Assembly (NCBI GenBank): GCA_030068145.1
Contig: JAPJBO010000074.1
Coordinates: forward strand, 372,001 to 436,000
Direction of reading: 5' to 3'
DNA length: 64,000 nt
From: Diplonema papillatum
Taxonomy: Eukaryota > Euglenozoa > Diplonemea > Diplonemida > Diplonemidae
This document shows, in pieces, positions 11,561 to 22,459 of this stretch. A program made the position numbers and the translations under genes. A model generated the notes under the pieces. It saw only the letters and a list, made by a program, of their open reading frames with translations, was not told the DNA's origin and did no database searches. Every line of letters begins with the position of its first letter. Position 1 is the stretch's first letter.

Positions 11561-11809
11561 TTAAGGGCGCGCCAATCGCACTTTTCCTGTCTTTGCGGTT
11601 GGTGCAGATGCCTGGGTCAGCAACGATTCTGGCTCTGTATTCACTGGTGCAGGGGTCACTTCTGCTGTCTCCCGAAGCCGGACTTGCACGGGAACACGCG
11701 ATTGCGAAAGAGGTTCCTCATCAAGATATGAATCGTCGTCGTCCGCTGAAGAAGTGTCATCCACCGAAGAGTCGCTCACGTCGCTGTCACTGGCTTCATC
11801 AGCCGACAC
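11561..11809 (-). pseudogene. Acidic Ser/Asp-rich transposon protein fragment (copy A)
   Basis: An 82-residue frame starting at a GTG, with an S-D-S-D-V-S-D-S-S tract and D-D-D-D clusters followed by S-Q-S-R-V-P-V-Q. The same protein is encoded at 52205-52474 in copy B. Its 5' side abuts a short GAT/ATC run (11817-11858) that would put an Asp stretch before it in another frame. An acidic N-terminus of a transposase is the likely identity, but the catalytic part is absent from both copies. Confidence 0.5.
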
Positions 11810-11984
11810 GCCAGCTCATCATAATCATCATCATCATCGTCATCATCATCACCATCCACTTGGCTCATCACAGGTAGTTGCAACAACATACTGAACCAAC
11901 CAACCATTGCATCGTTGCATTGTGTCCTATAGTTGCACTACTGGTGCATACGCAGTTCAAGCCTATGGGTTGTTACTCCTATCG

Positions 11985-12120
11985 TTGCACGACATCGCAT
12001 CGTTGCACTACATCGCTGCACTACATTACATCGCTGCACTACATCGTTGCACTACATCGCTGCACTACATCGTCGCCTACATCGTTGCACTACATCGTTT
12101 GCACTGCATCGTTGCATGGT
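11985..12120 (+). repeat. CATCGTTGCACTA minisatellite
   Basis: About eight or nine imperfect tandem units of TACATCGYTGCAC. The wider element is rich in GCATCGTTGCA, also near the ends of copy B. Confidence 0.85.
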
Positions 12121-12511
12121 TGCCCTATGCCTACCATAGTGAGCAACGATCATGCAACGATGCAACGATGCAAAAAAAAAGAAAAACCCCCATGATTTCC
12201 TGCAACGATGCAACGATGGTTAGGGATATGTGCATAAGCACCTGCTCCCAGGGGTTTATACGGAAAGCTGGGTCCTCTGTATTCCTCCACATGCTTGTGG
12301 GTGGTTAATTTTTTACCAAGAAAGTGTTTTCTCAGTGTGGTTGCGGAGCTGCACCCAAGGACCGCCCCTCCATTCCAGCCCAGTGTAGCCCAGCGCAGCC
12401 CAGCACAGCCGAATTGTGTCTCGTTCGTGTCTCGATCATATAGGAAAAGATGTGTGTCAAGGGTACGGCAGGGAACTTCAAGTCAAAACAACGTAAGCTG
12501 CAAACGGGGTA

Positions 12512-12895
12512 CTACAGGCCAACAATACTAGCCTCAAAAGGGGCACTGGATGTGCAACAAGCAGGGTTCGTTTTACACGGACAGCTGTATAACGAAGCCC
12601 TTGCAAACTTGAGCTGCGTAGGGCGCACATTTGCATAGGTCACTGTTGCTTCCTGAGTTCGAAGCTCCTCGGTATCATTAGTGTCATCTCCAGAATCATT
12701 GTCGTGATCACTCTCATGACATGTGGCATCTGTCGCCACAACCAAGTACTCCCTCATAAAAGAGTCAACGAAGTCCGCTGTGAGTGGCTCATTCGACTGA
12801 AAACTGGGCGCCAAGAACAAGCACCGGCGTACAGAGGCATCCAGCAGTTTATTTCGCAGGTAAGTGCGCGTCAACTTTACGAGAGAAGAGAAGCA
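12512..12895 (-). pseudogene. Unidentified protein fragment, probably mobile-element derived
   Basis: The frame is open from a TGA near 12940 to 12512, without an ATG at the start of the coherent part. The protein has L-V-K-L-T-R-T-Y-L-R-N-K-L-L, then A-D-F-V-D-S-F-M-R-E-Y-L-V-V, an acidic D/N/E stretch and a Cys-containing end. The helical first half and acidic middle look like real protein, but no start, no promoter context and neighbouring repeats on both sides suggest a relic or an internal exon. hAT-type transposase ends can look like this; that is only a guess. Confidence 0.35.
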
Positions 12896-13129
12896 TTTGA
12901 AATGCTGCAGATAGTTCGCTTGTTTTGCCTTCCCTCAGCAGAGTCTGCGATGGACCTACTGGTTACCAGTCGCCCGTCACGCGCCCCGCCCCCCACCCCA
13001 GGCTGGCTCCCCGGGCCCGGCCCCCTTAAGTGGCTGGTCCCCCGGTGCTGGCCACTCACGGCGGCCCCCCGACAGTTTTTCTTTTTTTTGGAGCGTGGGG
13101 GTTACCCCCACCCTTATAAATCACTGCCT

Positions 13130-13255
13130 GCTTTGTAGGAAATACTTGAGGAGGCTGCAGGCTGCAAAAGATCAAAGGAGGATGTGCTGCACACGAAACA
13201 CAGGTGAACCTGGGTTTAGTGGCGGGCGTAAGCGTTCAACAAAAAAGACCCACTT
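13130..13255 (-). repeat. SINE-like repeat, 3' half
   Basis: Reverse of the family's 3' half: TTTGTAGGAAATACTTGAGG, GCTGCAG, CACGAAACACAGG, GGCGGGCGTAAGCGTTCAAC. Confidence 0.7.
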
Positions 13256-13407
13256 TGTAGTCGTATTGTTTCTCCCCCTCTAGCCTCCTTCGAAGTAAGC
13301 ACAAGGCAGCCTCGAGTATTTTGGCCCATGTCCGTCGGCCCACAGAAATTTACGCGCACGCACGCTAAAAAAAAAAACGGAGAAACCCATAAGGGAAGCA
13401 CTTAAGT

Positions 13408-13597
13408 CGGGAAAATATTTATCGGAAACTGTTTCCGATAAATATTTTTTTTTGTTTCCGATAAATATTTTTTTTTGTTTCCGATAAATATTTTTTTGTT
13501 TCCGATAAATATTTTTCTGTTTCCGATAAATATTTTTTTTTTCCGATAAATATTTTTTGTTTCCAATAAATATTTTTCTGTTTCCGATAAGTATTGA
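13408..13597. repeat. TTTCCGATAAATATT array, left arm
   Basis: About eight tandem units of 18-24 bp that differ mainly in the length of the T run. Confidence 0.92.
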
Positions 13598-14874
13598 TCA
13601 CTTTGACAGTAGGTTCACCTACTTCGTCCCGTGGACGACCGCGACGAAGCCAAATACGATCGTTTTTCTATCTAGTTTCGGGTCGAAAGCCTCCCCAGCA
13701 AAGGCTGTTCAATTTTCAACACCAGATACGCAAACCTTTTCGAATGCAGCACACGGGTATCCATCAAGTGACATCTAACTATCTGGTTGCATTGAGCAGT
13801 ATCCGGATCTGAAAGCTGAAGACTTTGTACCACTTCACCGCGACAAAGGTCACGAACCGGGTTCGGCTTACACTGCAGTTGCAGTAAAACTGCGTCTTGC
13901 GCACGAGCGCGGAAATCCGCCACCCACCATTCGGCTAGATATTGCAAGAACACAACTGCAAAGCTTACTACAAACGGATAGTGTTACAAAGGCGAACGAA
14001 TCATGCGAGAACCTACGTAGGGGCCCCTCAACAGCTTTCAGAACGGCAAGTCAAGAAAAGGATAAGTTTGCACATTCTACTTCCGTCTGATCTGCATGTT
14101 CCCCAGTTCTACCCTTCGTTGATCTGTTGTGTGTATTCGCAACGACTTCATCCGGGTCCTATGCGGCCCCAATACGACAAAACTGCATGCGGTCCTGACC
14201 AGGTAACATCCTCCTACCTGAAAATGTCTAACCACGACTACGGATTTGGTGCCATCGAGGCAGCCATGGAGTGTAAGTATGCCAACGGGGCTTAGTAGTA
14301 TCGGGGCTGCCGTGCATACTAGTTCCCGTAAAATATTTGTTTCCCTTGACTTGTGCCATGTCGGACGGTAGGATTTTCCGCGTCAGCCTCATTTCAATCC
14401 TGGAGACAAAAGCACTCACACAATAAAAGAGAGTAGCCCATTTCACGGGCCAAAACTGCCTTTGTTGCAGAAATCGGCAACAAAGGCAAGCGATGACAGA
14501 ACAGCGCACACGAAGACGACCGGCTCTGAAGAGACCCGCGCCGCAAGCTGCGCGAGCAGAGGGTGCCAAGCAAACCACGAAGGAAGGCGAGGAGATTCAG
14601 ATGGCACAGCAGGACGCCCGCGAGGGATCACCGAGGTCGAAAGACAGAAAAGGGAAAGCAGGCGTGGCCGGCTTGAAAAGCTGCAAGCGCGGAGAAGGCA
14701 CAGGTACAGAGCAGTCCACATGCAGACGAGCAGTGAAGCGGCCCACATCACAGAGGTCTATCACACTGGCTCCGGATTACTTAGGGTCCTCGCAAAATCC
14801 AATGAAATTGCTTGCCCAATGGGACTCCCCTTGGTCACATTTCGCACTGGGGACTAGTCCCCAGGAACCCGTAT

Positions 14875-15105
14875 CAAAAATATTTATCGGAAACAAAAAA
14901 TATTTATCGGAAACAAAAAAATATTTATCGGAAACAAAAAAATATTTATCGGAAACAGAAAAATATTTATCGGAAACAAAAAATATTTATCGGAAACAAA
15001 AAAAATATTTATCGGAAACAAAAAAAAATATTTATCGGAAACAAAAAATATTTATCGGAAACAAAAAAATATTTATCGGAAACGTTCCGATAAATATTTT
15101 CCCCA
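14875..15105. repeat. AATATTTATCGGAAA array, right arm
   Basis: Ten units in the opposite orientation to the left arm plus one terminal inverted unit. Confidence 0.92.
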
Positions 15106-15416
15106 CTTAAGTGCTTCCGATATGGTTTTGTCTCAAAAAAAAAAAAACTTTCAGAAAAAAAAAAAAATTGCCACAAGACTTTCTGCCACTTATGTAGGAA
15201 ATTATTGTTTTTCAGACGGGCGCTTCTGGGATTTGTTTATTTATTTTTGCTGGAGTCTGCTGCCTGACTCCTGCAAGCGCAAAGGTCGGGGGACGGGCCC
15301 TGTAAATGATGAAGCTGACTTTTGTGAATTTCTGTTTGGTGCGTTTGACAGGTCTGTGCTGCCAGTAACTGCCAGTAACCGTCGGGTAGATTGCCATGGT
15401 ACAGTGGGATTTCTGA

Positions 15417-15703
15417 AAATAAGAGCTCGTCACTCGCACAACCGCGGCTGATACAAACTAATGATGATGATGATGATGTGAAGAGAGAGTTATTTTCGTT
15501 GAACGCAGTGCCTGATCGTTTTTTACGTAAAGCTGGATTCAGGACGCAAGTGAAAACGCCACGGTTTGCGGCGACGAGCTTCTCATTTCCTCCAACATTT
15601 CATGTTTGGTAAAAATAAGAGCTCGTCACTCGCACAACCGCGGCTGATACAAAACTAATGATGATGATGATGATGTGAAGAGAGAGTTATTTTCGTTGAA
15701 CGC
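15417..15703 (+). repeat. Spaced direct duplication (~90 bp x2)
   Basis: AATAAGAGCTCGTCACTCGC through AGAGAGTTATTTTCGTTGAA is present twice, about 198 bp apart, almost unchanged. Confidence 0.88.
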
Positions 15704-15895
15704 ATTTCCCGACAGGTCCGCGCAGCGGCAAAACAAACAGACGCACCCGCGTTTGTTGAGCTTTTTTAAGAGCCTTTTGCGCGGGCAGATGCTACCACGA
15801 GGGAAAAAAACGAGAGTATTTGTTGCCCCTCCTCCCTTCCAAACTCAGAAAACCCGAAACCTGGAGAAAACCTTGCCGAACAAAAATGAAAAAAA

Positions 15896-16020
15896 ATCTG
15901 GGTGGAGGTCAAATTTTGCTAAGTACACCCAGCGTTTAAATCACGTACACCCCTGCTCTGCGCTGCCAGTAACTGCCAGTAACAGCCAGTAACAGCCGGT
16001 AACCGCCAGGTAGACTGCCA
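15896..16020 (+). repeat. Dispersed repeat with GCCAGTAAC units
   Basis: AATCTGGGTGGAGGTCAAAT, then TTTAAATCACGTACAC, then tandem GCCAGTAAC. The same order is found at 63408-63505. Confidence 0.75.
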
Positions 16021-17389
16021 TGGGACATAACCTAGAATCAAACGCACCACTGTTTCGTGACGAAATTAATTATTATTTTCGCGGATTTGGCGTTCTTCAC
16101 GAACTAGAAATTGATTAATTACGGACTGGAGCAGCGTGTTCGTAAAGATGGTGCCTAAACGAGGTTAGAGTATCGGTGTGTGCCATTTTTGGTGATTGGT
16201 GGTTTCAGCCATCCACATACACCTACATACGGTCGCCCTCCTCCTTGTGTTCCGAGGGACGATCTGTTCGGTGTCGTGTGACCTTTGCTTGTTTGTAAGT
16301 AAAAACTGCCCAAAAACTGGGAACGTGGAACGCCATTTCGCGACAGGACTGAACAAAAAATGAATTCCCGTCAAACGGCGGGTTGTGAATTGTTTGTGTG
16401 CGGACCGCTGGTGCGCAGTGCCTGACTACTGAGAGTGAAGAACGTGCCGAGAAGTGTCGATCAAACGATACCGACAAGCTCCTTTTTTCTGTTGGGTCAT
16501 TGTTGGGTGTGGACTGATGGCCGACCACAAGCGAACGACGACAGAGGTACTTTCTCTGTGTGTATCCGCCACCATTACCAACGCGTTGCGAATGAGAAAT
16601 AGGTCAATTGCCGAGAGTCACGCGAAAGCTTTTGAATCCCGGCACTTAGGGTTCACAAAAACATGTGGAGCGTGTTGCGGTTCATGCTAAAATATAGCCG
16701 AGTTTCACGATGCAGCACGGTAGAAACCTCTTGCCTGGGAGAGTCACATGAAGGGGCTCGCTGCTCCTTTCTGATCCCGTCACAGTTTCATACGGCGACC
16801 GAAAAGTGGTAAGTTGTGGTGTGCCCTATTCCGTGCGGGTTGTTGGCTACGAGAGTAGCCAATTCGAGTGACCACGTGCTCTGGTGGCACACGTCTATGG
16901 TTCAAACCCTTCGAGCCTGTACCAGGCGTGCCGGGGTTGAAATGGTACCTCTGGAGGATCCTCCGCACTTGGGAACTCGTTGTGATTCGAACATAGTCGC
17001 TCAGTCAGCTTACTGTGACGGCGTTGTTTGAGTTTTGGTCACCACTTCCCGGAGTGCATAAAACTCGAATCCCGTTTCGCTCGCTGGCCTGTTAGACAAC
17101 AATAACGGGTGACCTCTCAAAATTCGAAGCCCTGCTTCGGAACAGTGCTTTTTCGTCAGTTTGACCGGCCGGCGACTGCACTCTCAACTGGCCTGGATGA
17201 GGCAATTCTGGGAGGGCGCAAATATATTTTTGTCACTGCACTCTCAATTTCGTCACCCTCCTTAAATTTCCATTTCGTCACTCCAGACCTTCATTTCGTC
17301 ACTCCGGAAATCCAGTTCGTCACCGGAATTCCATTTCGTCACTCCGGATACGAAGTGACAAAATACTCGACGTAGCTGCTTCGACTCCG

Positions 17390-17650
17390 AATGAAAGGGG
17401 GGAAATATAGAGGTAAGGGGCAAATACAATACAAACACAATCTGATTTGTTCTTCGCTTACACCACCGTGTGTTGTTTTCTCACTCAGGACTTTGACCTG
17501 TTGTGTTTGTGTGATTTGTCGTGTAGGGGTAGACCCGCATGACCTCACGTCCGTTCAACACGTGGTTCGGTAGTTACAGCACTTGGGATCCCTTCTGTTC
17601 TTTGTCGGGCAGCATCGTCGAGCATTTCCTTTCAAGCTGGCGCTTATGCA
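17390..17650 (+). repeat. Family-2 dispersed repeat, copy 1
   Basis: About 250 bp nearly identical to 22189-22455, beginning CGAATGRAAGGGGGGAAATA and ending GGCGCTTATG followed by an A run. The 3' end (GCATTTCCT...GCGCTTAT-A-rich) resembles the end of the SINE-like family, so the two may share a tail. Confidence 0.85.
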
Positions 17651-17887
17651 AAAAAATTGGCCAGGAGGCACGAAAACAAGGGCAAAACGCAAGGAAATAG
17701 GCTCGAAACACGAGACAATAATGGAATTAACGTACATATGACCTCTATCTGACCCGACCCTCTATATGACCATCATATGACCCATATATGACCCCTAAAA
17801 AAGTCGAGTACCTGTCCCAAATGAATCAAAAAAGGCCGAGTACCTGTCCTTGAGCCCAAAAGTTCAGTAAAAAGTAGAGTACCTGTC

Positions 17888-18106
17888 CTAGTACGGACTG
17901 GTGCGGAACCATAGCCAGCCGAAGAAGCGCATCAGGTCTGAGGGAAACCTCCCCTTGTCGGCGAGGTGTGTGACAGCACTTCTCCTCAGGTTGTGGCTCG
18001 TGTAAGTTTCTGGGTTGCTAAGTCCCAGTTTTCCCGCAGCAATGACTGACACATGCGGCAGCTGTTGATTCCCCAACGTTGTTTTGGCGTGGTTTTGGCC
18101 TAACAC
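17888..18106 (-). pseudogene. Tyrosine recombinase C-terminal fragment
   Basis: This 72-residue frame (no ATG start) contains T-S-H-N-L-R-R-S-A-V-T-H-L-A-D-K-G followed by F-F-G-W. That is the H-x-x-R box and following helix of tyrosine recombinases, in the form found in DIRS-like and Crypton-like eukaryotic elements. The N-terminal catalytic Arg and the usual C-terminal Gly-Trp...Tyr region are absent or altered (the frame ends soon after G-W-L-W), so it is a relic. It lies inside a TIR-bounded element, unusual for this enzyme class. The motif is specific; the exact superfamily is not. Confidence 0.6.
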
Positions 18107-18209
18107 GTTTCATAACTCCCTGAAAACGCGTTTAACTCCGTGTTTCGTCACTTTGGTCTTTTTCGCACTCTTTCGGAGTGACTTAATTGAGAGTGCAGTG
18201 ACAAAAAAT

Positions 18210-20480
18210 ACCCTAATCACCCATTAATGGCGAAAGAAATCACTCTCGAATCCAAATCTTTGGATCTCGAGCCAAGAATTTGGATTCTCGAGTGATTTTT
18301 TCGCCATTATTAACAGGTAATAAATAGCTATATTTGCTGTTTGATTGATTCATGAGACTGAACAAAGAACTGAAACAGTCTAAAAGGGAATTTCCGGCTG
18401 ACGGCAATGTTGTTTGTTTGTGTGTGCTGCGCGCCGCTGTTACGCGGTGCCTACTTACGTCTAGTGGATAACCTTCACGTGTTAGTTTTGAGTTGCCGAG
18501 TGTGGCGCCTCCCAAGCATGGGTGGAGCGGGATCCACGGTTCGCAAACTGAATGCCTTTTGCGCATGCGGCAGATCTCACCCGAAGACTTGACAAGCTCT
18601 TACTGAGTAATGAGCTTAATCTGAGTAGCTACGTCTAGTGGATAACCTCCGCATGTTAGTTTTGAGTTGCCGAGTGTGACGCCTCCCAAGCATAGTTGGA
18701 GCGGGATCCACGGTGCGCAAACAACTGAATGCCTTCTGCGCATGCGGCAGATCTCACCCGAAGATGTGACAAGCTCTTACTGAGTAATGAGCTTGATCTG
18801 AGTAGCTGCTTCAAACTTTTAGTACACACACCGGTGCACCTGGCTTCTAGCAGTTTGGCCACAGATAAGGCACCATCTTTCCCGCGACCAGCTAAACAGT
18901 GTCAGCAACCCTTGCAACCGCCACCGTTTGCTGCGACGAGAACGCGTCAAATGTGACCCCTCATGCGAAAGGCTGGTAAAACGTGGCCGCTAGTGCAACC
19001 AGAGCCAAAGTTCTGTGCGAAGGTGTGGTAGGAATCACCCAAGACCACACGTTAACTTCTGCAGATAACTTTTGCACGTGTGTGTCCCCACCGTCTTTCA
19101 GACTGTGGGGACACTACCGATATATAATCAACATTCATTTTTACGTTTCGTTCTTTTTCAGAGTGAAAGAAAAGAAGTGTGTTACCGTCGATCCGTAGGA
19201 TGAGCAGTTTGGTGAATTGCCGTTTGTTTGCTTAAACGATGGAATTTGGAGAGACGCGCGTGTTTTCCTTCTTTTCTCTAGAACTTTTTTTGCTCATTGG
19301 AACTCTAGAAATTTTGCATTTCTCTTTGACTGAAACTGAAACGCCGGAGTATTAATGTCTCCGAGTGACATACAGGATTGGGGTATGCGCTGCGCCTGGT
19401 GGGGGGATCGCAAACCCCAACGAGAGATACGAACGATTCACAAGTTCGTTCGGATTGAAGTTGAATTGACAGGCTCGCAAAGCCTGAGAGTCAATCGCCG
19501 TCTAAGGTGTCGCTCGTCGACACCTTTGCAGTGGCACCTTCAAGCGGCGGGAGACAGCACCCTCGCGAAGAAAGACAAACAGCCAAGTAGTGCAGGTTGC
19601 AGCGGCGAGAAGCATGGAAAACGCGTGCCTCGAAGCTGGTAGCGGCCTTCGGGGAGATGGACATCTCTACGGCAAAGTGAGCGGATTGCTGTGGATGTGC
19701 ACTCTGACCTCTTCATTTTCGCAAACTGGTCGGCAGGCGTTAGTGCCCGTCCGTGCACAAGAGGCGCCGGGCGCCCTCTGCCGAGTGCAATAGCGGGTTT
19801 GATTCCAGGATGGTGACATCGTCGCCGAACCCAGTACATCGAGTGATACATGCATAATATCAGCCGCTGGCTTCCGTGTCAGGACTAGCCTCGTGGATCA
19901 TTGTTGGATCCATTGGTATGTACAGCGGCAGCCGTTGGACAGCTTGGCGCGAAGAAAACCCTCACTATCTCCGTCTGATACAGGGTGCAAGGTGCAGCTA
20001 CCCGCATGCAATGCAACAAAAGTCAGGGTATCCGAGCATTGAGCAGAAGGCGAAGCCACGATTCGTCCGGTAGGGTTGGTCCTTCGTGAGCCCAACGGCT
20101 CGAAGAGAACTGCCTGCTGTTGAGAATTTGGATGCAACTTTTGCGTTTTATCGAGCTGTCAGAAGTGGACTAGCTGAAATCTTCCATATGGCGGACCATG
20201 AGGACAACGGTGTTTGCCTGGTTTGCCAGGCGGCTATTCGTAGCTCATCACAGCCAGGCCCACCCATGCTGCGAAAGCTCAGGCAATCCGCCCCGGGGAG
20301 AAGGAAACTTGTCGTCAGGGTCAAAAGGTCTTTTTTTGCGTCAAAATGGTGACATTTTCAGCCTGTAGACTTAACGGCAGTTTAAGGCTAAAAAAACATG
20401 CAACCCTCAGAAATGCCCGGAAACGTGTTTTTGGGGAAAGTTTCATGGAAAATGGCCCAGGGGGGGGTGTATTAGTTGAT
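18210..20480. other. Intergenic, repeats only
   Basis: Contains the tandem duplication at 18455-18807 and a short inverted repeat around 18236-18300 (GGCGAAA...ACTCTCGAATCCAAA mirrored by TTTGGATTCTCGAGTGATTT). No gene recognised. Confidence 0.5.
18455..18807 (+). repeat. Tandem duplication, ~175-bp unit x2
   Basis: The unit CTACGTCTAGTGGATAACCT ... CTGAGTAGCT occurs back to back at about 18453-18628 and 18629-18808 with few differences, implying a recent event. Confidence 0.9.
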
Positions 20481-20487
20481 GGTTTTA

Positions 20488-21350
20488 GGGTGGACACCGT
20501 TTGAGACCAAAGTACCGGCTAGCTGCCTGTGTGTGTGTGCTTCACTGTTCATACCATGCAAAGATGAGGCTACAATCACGTGCAGGCAGCCACAAATGGA
20601 AGCAACAAAAGGGCAAACGACACCCAGGAGGAAGGCAGCTATGAACGTTGCTCGTCTGGATGGTTAACAACGTCCCAAAAGGCTCTCTGAGTCTTGCGCA
20701 AGCTGAGGTGTTGTTGACACCGCAGGCAGCAGCTCTTCCCCGAACTGCTGCTGGGGCGATATTCACAAAGTTCGATGTCTTTCCGAGAAAAACAATGAGA
20801 TGCTCTCATCCGTAGTGGGATTTTCCAGATCCCAACGTTTTTGTTGAAGGGATGCACGCGACAGTGTCTTTTATTCAAGTTCGCCTTTCGTACACCACCC
20901 CGAAAGGGTCGCATTGCACACGCACGGAAGACAATACTGGTCACCGGGGTGTATCTGGTACCTAACCCCAACGCACGTTGAGCTTGAACAAAAATAGAAA
21001 ACTGGACTTGAACGAAAAGGTTCGGCGGTGGATTCATAGGGCTGCCACGACATAGCAGCTCAGGGCAGGGTATCTGCAGCTTGCGGTAGCACGCTACACG
21101 ACACAGGCCACTACGAAAGCTGGCGCTGACGTCAAGGACTCGAGGGGGCGGCACGTTACGAAGCCGTACCTCATTGAGTCGCTTGTCGATGCCTCCTACG
21201 AAGCCCCACCATCCCCAACTCTCAGGAAAGTCTTTTGAGTAAAAATACATAGGTTTGGGCAGTGTTGTTTTCCTTCTTCGGTTCATGCTGTCACTATTTT
21301 TGGGGTTGTCACCTAAAAAGAAGAACACCGGTACCAAACGGTGTCCACCC
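20488..21350. mobile_element. Possible TIR element (GGGTGGACACCGTTTG ends)
   Basis: GGGTGGACACCGTTTG at 20488 is matched by its inverse at 21335-21350, and both sides continue with sequence ending in TACCGG. Flanking C- and G-runs and similar A-rich wording on both sides suggest a larger palindromic arrangement. The 243-residue minus-strand frame inside (20639-21370) shows no recognisable domain. Confidence 0.4.
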
Positions 21351-21606
21351 TGAGTCCAAAAATTGGGCACTCGTAAAAAGGCCTTTTCGGGGCACTTCAG
21401 CAGCCAAAAAGCATGTTTTAGGCATTTCTATACGGTTCTGGGGCGGTTTACCAAATTTTATTGCCTTCTAGGAGCCCCTATGTGGTTCCCAAAAAAATGA
21501 CCTATTTTGACAGCTTTTGACCCCCGGCCCCCCCCCCCCCAGAGTGAGAGTTACTGGTCTCTCTTCTTGGTATTTTCGACAATCAGTTCCACCTCCCCCC
21601 CCCCAG

Positions 21607-21800
21607 AGTTATTTAGAATTAAAGTTCACTTGAGAATCCGGGATTTTAAAGTCTCCGGATGACCTTCGTCAAATAGGTTCTTTTAAAGTTAATACGTATT
21701 AGGGGGTTGGGGGGGGGGGCATGCATGGCTTCTTTCGTGTACACGTTACTTGCTTGTTTTGGCAAGCCAGATTCGTAACAATTTCCGACACCAAGATCTC
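21607..21800 (+). repeat. SINE-like repeat, 5' half
   Basis: TTAGAATTAAAGTTCACTTG, CCGGGATTTTAAAGTCTCCG, then a G-run, GCATGCATGGCTTCTTTCGT and CGACACCAAG. This matches the first half of the copy at 24126-24545. Confidence 0.75.
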
Positions 21801-22188
21801 ACCAGGTTAGGGATGGATTCCGTTTATGTGACCCCTTTTCGGAATGTTGGGGGGTCAGTGCATTTCTGCACGGTGTGCTCCAGCACGGGTAACTGCGACC
21901 ACAATGTCGTGTGGGTCACCCGTAAATTCAGTGTCGCACCCGCAAATCCAGTGTGAAATCTGGTGGACACCCGCAATTGCAGGTGCAAGCGAACTGCTGG
22001 GCCCGAAGTTGGTGCGCGCTGATACAATCAGCTAGATGATGCCATCCTCTTTCTTTATCCGAGTACCCGTCGGGTATGCCGTCGCTTCGAGCTCAGGCAT
22101 GGAAAACGTCGACAAGGCTACTTCTGTGCCATATTCGCGCGCCTAAAAACGTTGCCGGTAGAAATACTCGACGTAGCTGTTCGACTCC

Positions 22189-22455
22189 GAATGGAAGGGG
22201 GGAAATATAGAGGTAAGGGGCAAATACAATACAAACACAATCTGATTTGTTCTTCGCTTACACCACCGTGTGTTGTTTTCTCACTCAGGACGTTTGACCT
22301 GTTGTGTTTGTGTGATTTGTCGTGTCCGGGTAGACCCGCATGACCTCACGTCCGTTCAACACGTGGTTCGGTAGTTACCGCACTTTGGATCCCTTCTGTT
22401 CTTTGTCGGGCAGCATCGTCGAGCATTTCCTTTCGAGCTGGCGCTTATGTATAAA
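22189..22455 (+). repeat. Family-2 dispersed repeat, copy 2
   Basis: About 95% identical by eye to 17390-17650 and also ends in an A run (22450-22459). Confidence 0.85.
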
Positions 22456-22459
22456 AAAA

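Larger units (their letters stand above)
10618..12233. mobile_element. DNA transposon, copy A (flanked by ATAAGCACCT repeats)
   Basis: The element is bounded by direct ATAAGCACCT (10608-10617 and 12234-12243; the inner 8 bases AAGCACCT would suit an 8-bp target duplication). Its left end (CCCTAACTCTCGGCGGCCGG) and right end (inverse of CATATCCCTAACCATCG) match, reversed, the ends of copy B at 51507-52592. It sits in a minus-strand SINE-like repeat whose poly-A tail (T run 10588-10604) and body are now on opposite sides. Relative to copy B it carries about 800 extra bases (roughly 10750-11560) with a GGCGCGTTTGGCG-rich block and two ~100-bp repeats. Confidence 0.75.
13379..15134. mobile_element. 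Foldback-type element with tandem-array arms
   Basis: The outer ends are inverted copies (GGAAGCACTTAAGT followed by GGGAAAATATTTATCGG on both sides). Inside each end lies an array of a ~21-bp unit, TTTCCGATAAATATTTTTT: about eight units at 13430-13593 and ten units in the opposite orientation at 14875-15080. At each end the outermost unit is inverted against its neighbours, forming a small hairpin. The 1.28-kb centre has weak plus-strand frames (a very basic one from about 14493). Long arms built of tandem repeats are the hallmark of foldback elements. Confidence 0.75.
15138..17224. other. Intergenic with duplicated segments
   Basis: No gene recognised. A segment with GAGCTCGTCACTCGCACAAC and a short GAT run occurs at about 15417-15507 and again at 15615-15703. 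A CTGCCAGTAAC-rich block (about 15358-15385 and 15960-16015) recurs at 63470-63505. Confidence 0.5.
17225..18209. mobile_element. ~985-bp TIR element carrying a tyrosine-recombinase relic
   Basis: The left end is ATTTTTGTCACTGCACTCTC followed by AATTTCGTCAC; the right end, inverted, is ATTTTTTGTCACTGCACTCTC followed by AATTAAGTCACTCC. Inside the left end are TTCGTCACTCCGG-type repeats. The interior holds a family-2 repeat (17390-17650), repeated GAGTACCTGTCC units (17805-17890) and the recombinase fragment at 17888-18106. Confidence 0.65.

Noticed and set aside
13408..13597. CRISPR-like regular repeats
   Set aside because: Units are contiguous with no unique spacers and are mirrored at 14875-15105; a foldback arm in a eukaryote.
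15960..16015. CCAGTAAC tandem units as an interstitial telomere
   Set aside because: Only four or five imperfect units inside a larger dispersed repeat that recurs at 63.4 kb.
20639..21370. 243-residue minus-strand frame
   Set aside because: No domain, irregular composition, and bounded by inverted repeats. Probably a chance frame in an element.
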